A stretch of 5,114 nucleotides of DNA from the NCBI GenBank assembly GCA_002423675.1, contig DINM01000036.1, positions 16,246 to 21,359 on the forward strand, given 5' to 3'. The DNA is from Verrucomicrobia bacterium UBA5540. GTDB taxonomy: Bacteria; Verrucomicrobiota; Kiritimatiellia; Kiritimatiellales; Tichowtungiaceae. Positions within the stretch are counted from its first letter, which is position 1; each line of letters begins with the position of its first letter. Shown in pieces: positions 4,861 to 5,114 of the stretch. The notes under the pieces are model-generated. The model worked only from the letters and a program-made list of their open reading frames with translations. It was not told the DNA's origin and made no database searches. Both the position numbers and the translations under genes were made by a program.

Positions 4861-5114
4861 TTGAGCCGGAGAGTAGCGTAAGCAGGGAAAGTAATGCAAC
4901 ACAGGCGGTATCCGTTCTCAGAATCCGGGACCCGGCGTTGAACGCCTGAAAACCGTGCGCGGCGAACAGTTCCAGCTCATACGGCGTCCAGCCGCCCTCG
5001 GGGCCGACTGCGAGGCAACTGCGTTGTGGCTTATTGTTTTCCAAACATTGGAAAACGGTTTGTGTGCCGGAGGGGTCGGCGAGGAGTTTTTTTCCAATGT
5101 TTGGAAACGTTTCA
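4850..5114 (-). CDS. rsmE: 16S rRNA (uracil-1498-N3)-methyltransferase RsmE, C-terminal part, truncated by window edge
   Basis: SPOUT-class methyltransferase that uses S-adenosylmethionine to methylate U1498 of 16S rRNA. The visible 87 residues include the knot motifs AVGPEGGW and SRILRTDTACVALL near the C-terminus, both signatures of RsmE. The frame stays open upstream to the window edge, past the TTG at 5044 that begins the shorter reading frame, so this is a 3' fragment and not a 64-residue gene. Two palindromic repeats lie in the open part and are read as FPNIGKK and VFQCLEN, the same peptides the family gives in mnmE. The stop overlaps the pgpA start, so the two genes probably form an operon. 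Confidence 0.92.
   Translation of the reverse strand, partial: ETFPNIGKKLLADPSGTQTVFQCLENNKPQRSCLAVGPEGGWTPYELELFAAHGFQAFNAGSRILRTDTACVALLSLLTLLSGSNEK
5036..5056. repeat. Palindromic repeat copy F (centre ACA) inside rsmE
   Basis: Perfect 9-bp arms GTTTTCCAA / TTGGAAAAC flank ACA. It encodes VFQCLEN in rsmE, the same phase as mnmE copies A, B and D. Its inverted partner is copy G, 34 nt away. Confidence 0.88.
5091..5107. repeat. Palindromic repeat copy G (centre TGT) inside rsmE
   Basis: Perfect 7-bp arms TTTCCAA / TTGGAAA flank TGT, the reverse complement of the copy F centre. It encodes FPNIGK in rsmE, the same phase as copy C in mnmE (FPNLGK). Confidence 0.86.

Noticed and set aside
4850..5044. 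A separate 64-residue gene starting at TTG 5044
   Set aside because: The frame is open upstream to the window edge and continues RsmE-like sequence; the TTG is inside repeat copy F.

Overview
This window looks like ordinary chromosomal DNA from a Gram-negative-type bacterium. Three things support that: cleavable-looking Sec signal peptides on an ammonium transporter and a PhoA-type alkaline phosphatase, PgpA phospholipid synthesis, and housekeeping RNA-modification genes. Shine-Dalgarno signals are uneven, good for some genes and nearly absent for mnmE, pgpA and phoA. A taxon cannot be fixed from this sequence. The repeat family and weak ribosome binding sites make me think of the PVC/Verrucomicrobiota-Kiritimatiellota side, but that is only a guess.

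Layout from left to right. (1) 1-549, minus: N-terminal part of an Amt/AmtB ammonium transporter, cut by the window edge. (2) 550-896: AT-rich divergent intergenic region with leader and promoter candidates. (3) 897-1181, plus: a 94-residue three-helix PQ-loop/SemiSWEET-like protein. (4) 1182-1297: short convergent spacer dominated by a long imperfect hairpin. (5) 1298-2662, minus: complete mnmE (trmE), the tRNA wobble-uridine modification GTPase. (6) 2663-2855: divergent spacer. (7) 2856-3335, plus: small two-helix membrane protein with a histidine-kinase dimerisation-like segment but no ATPase domain. (8) 3369-4409, plus: compact PhoA-family alkaline phosphatase, 33 nt behind gene 7 and possibly co-transcribed with it. 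(9) 4390-4860, minus: pgpA, overlapping the phosphatase gene tail to tail by 20 bp. (10) 4850-5114, minus: C-terminal part of rsmE, overlapping the start of pgpA by 11 bp.

The most interesting signal is not a gene. Seven copies of a short palindrome, TTTCCAA-NNN-TTGGAAA, lie in this 5.1 kb, and every copy is inside a protein-coding sequence: five in mnmE and two in the visible part of rsmE. Four of them form two pairs whose central triplets are reverse complements (ACC/GGT, ACA/TGT). They are read in frame as recurring peptides (FQxLE, FPNxGK, KVWK), apparently without lengthening the proteins. None occurs in the transporter, SemiSWEET-like, phosphatase, pgpA or kinase-like genes. This could be a genome-wide interspersed palindrome, a DNA-uptake-like word, or a protein or RNA recognition site; the window alone cannot say which.
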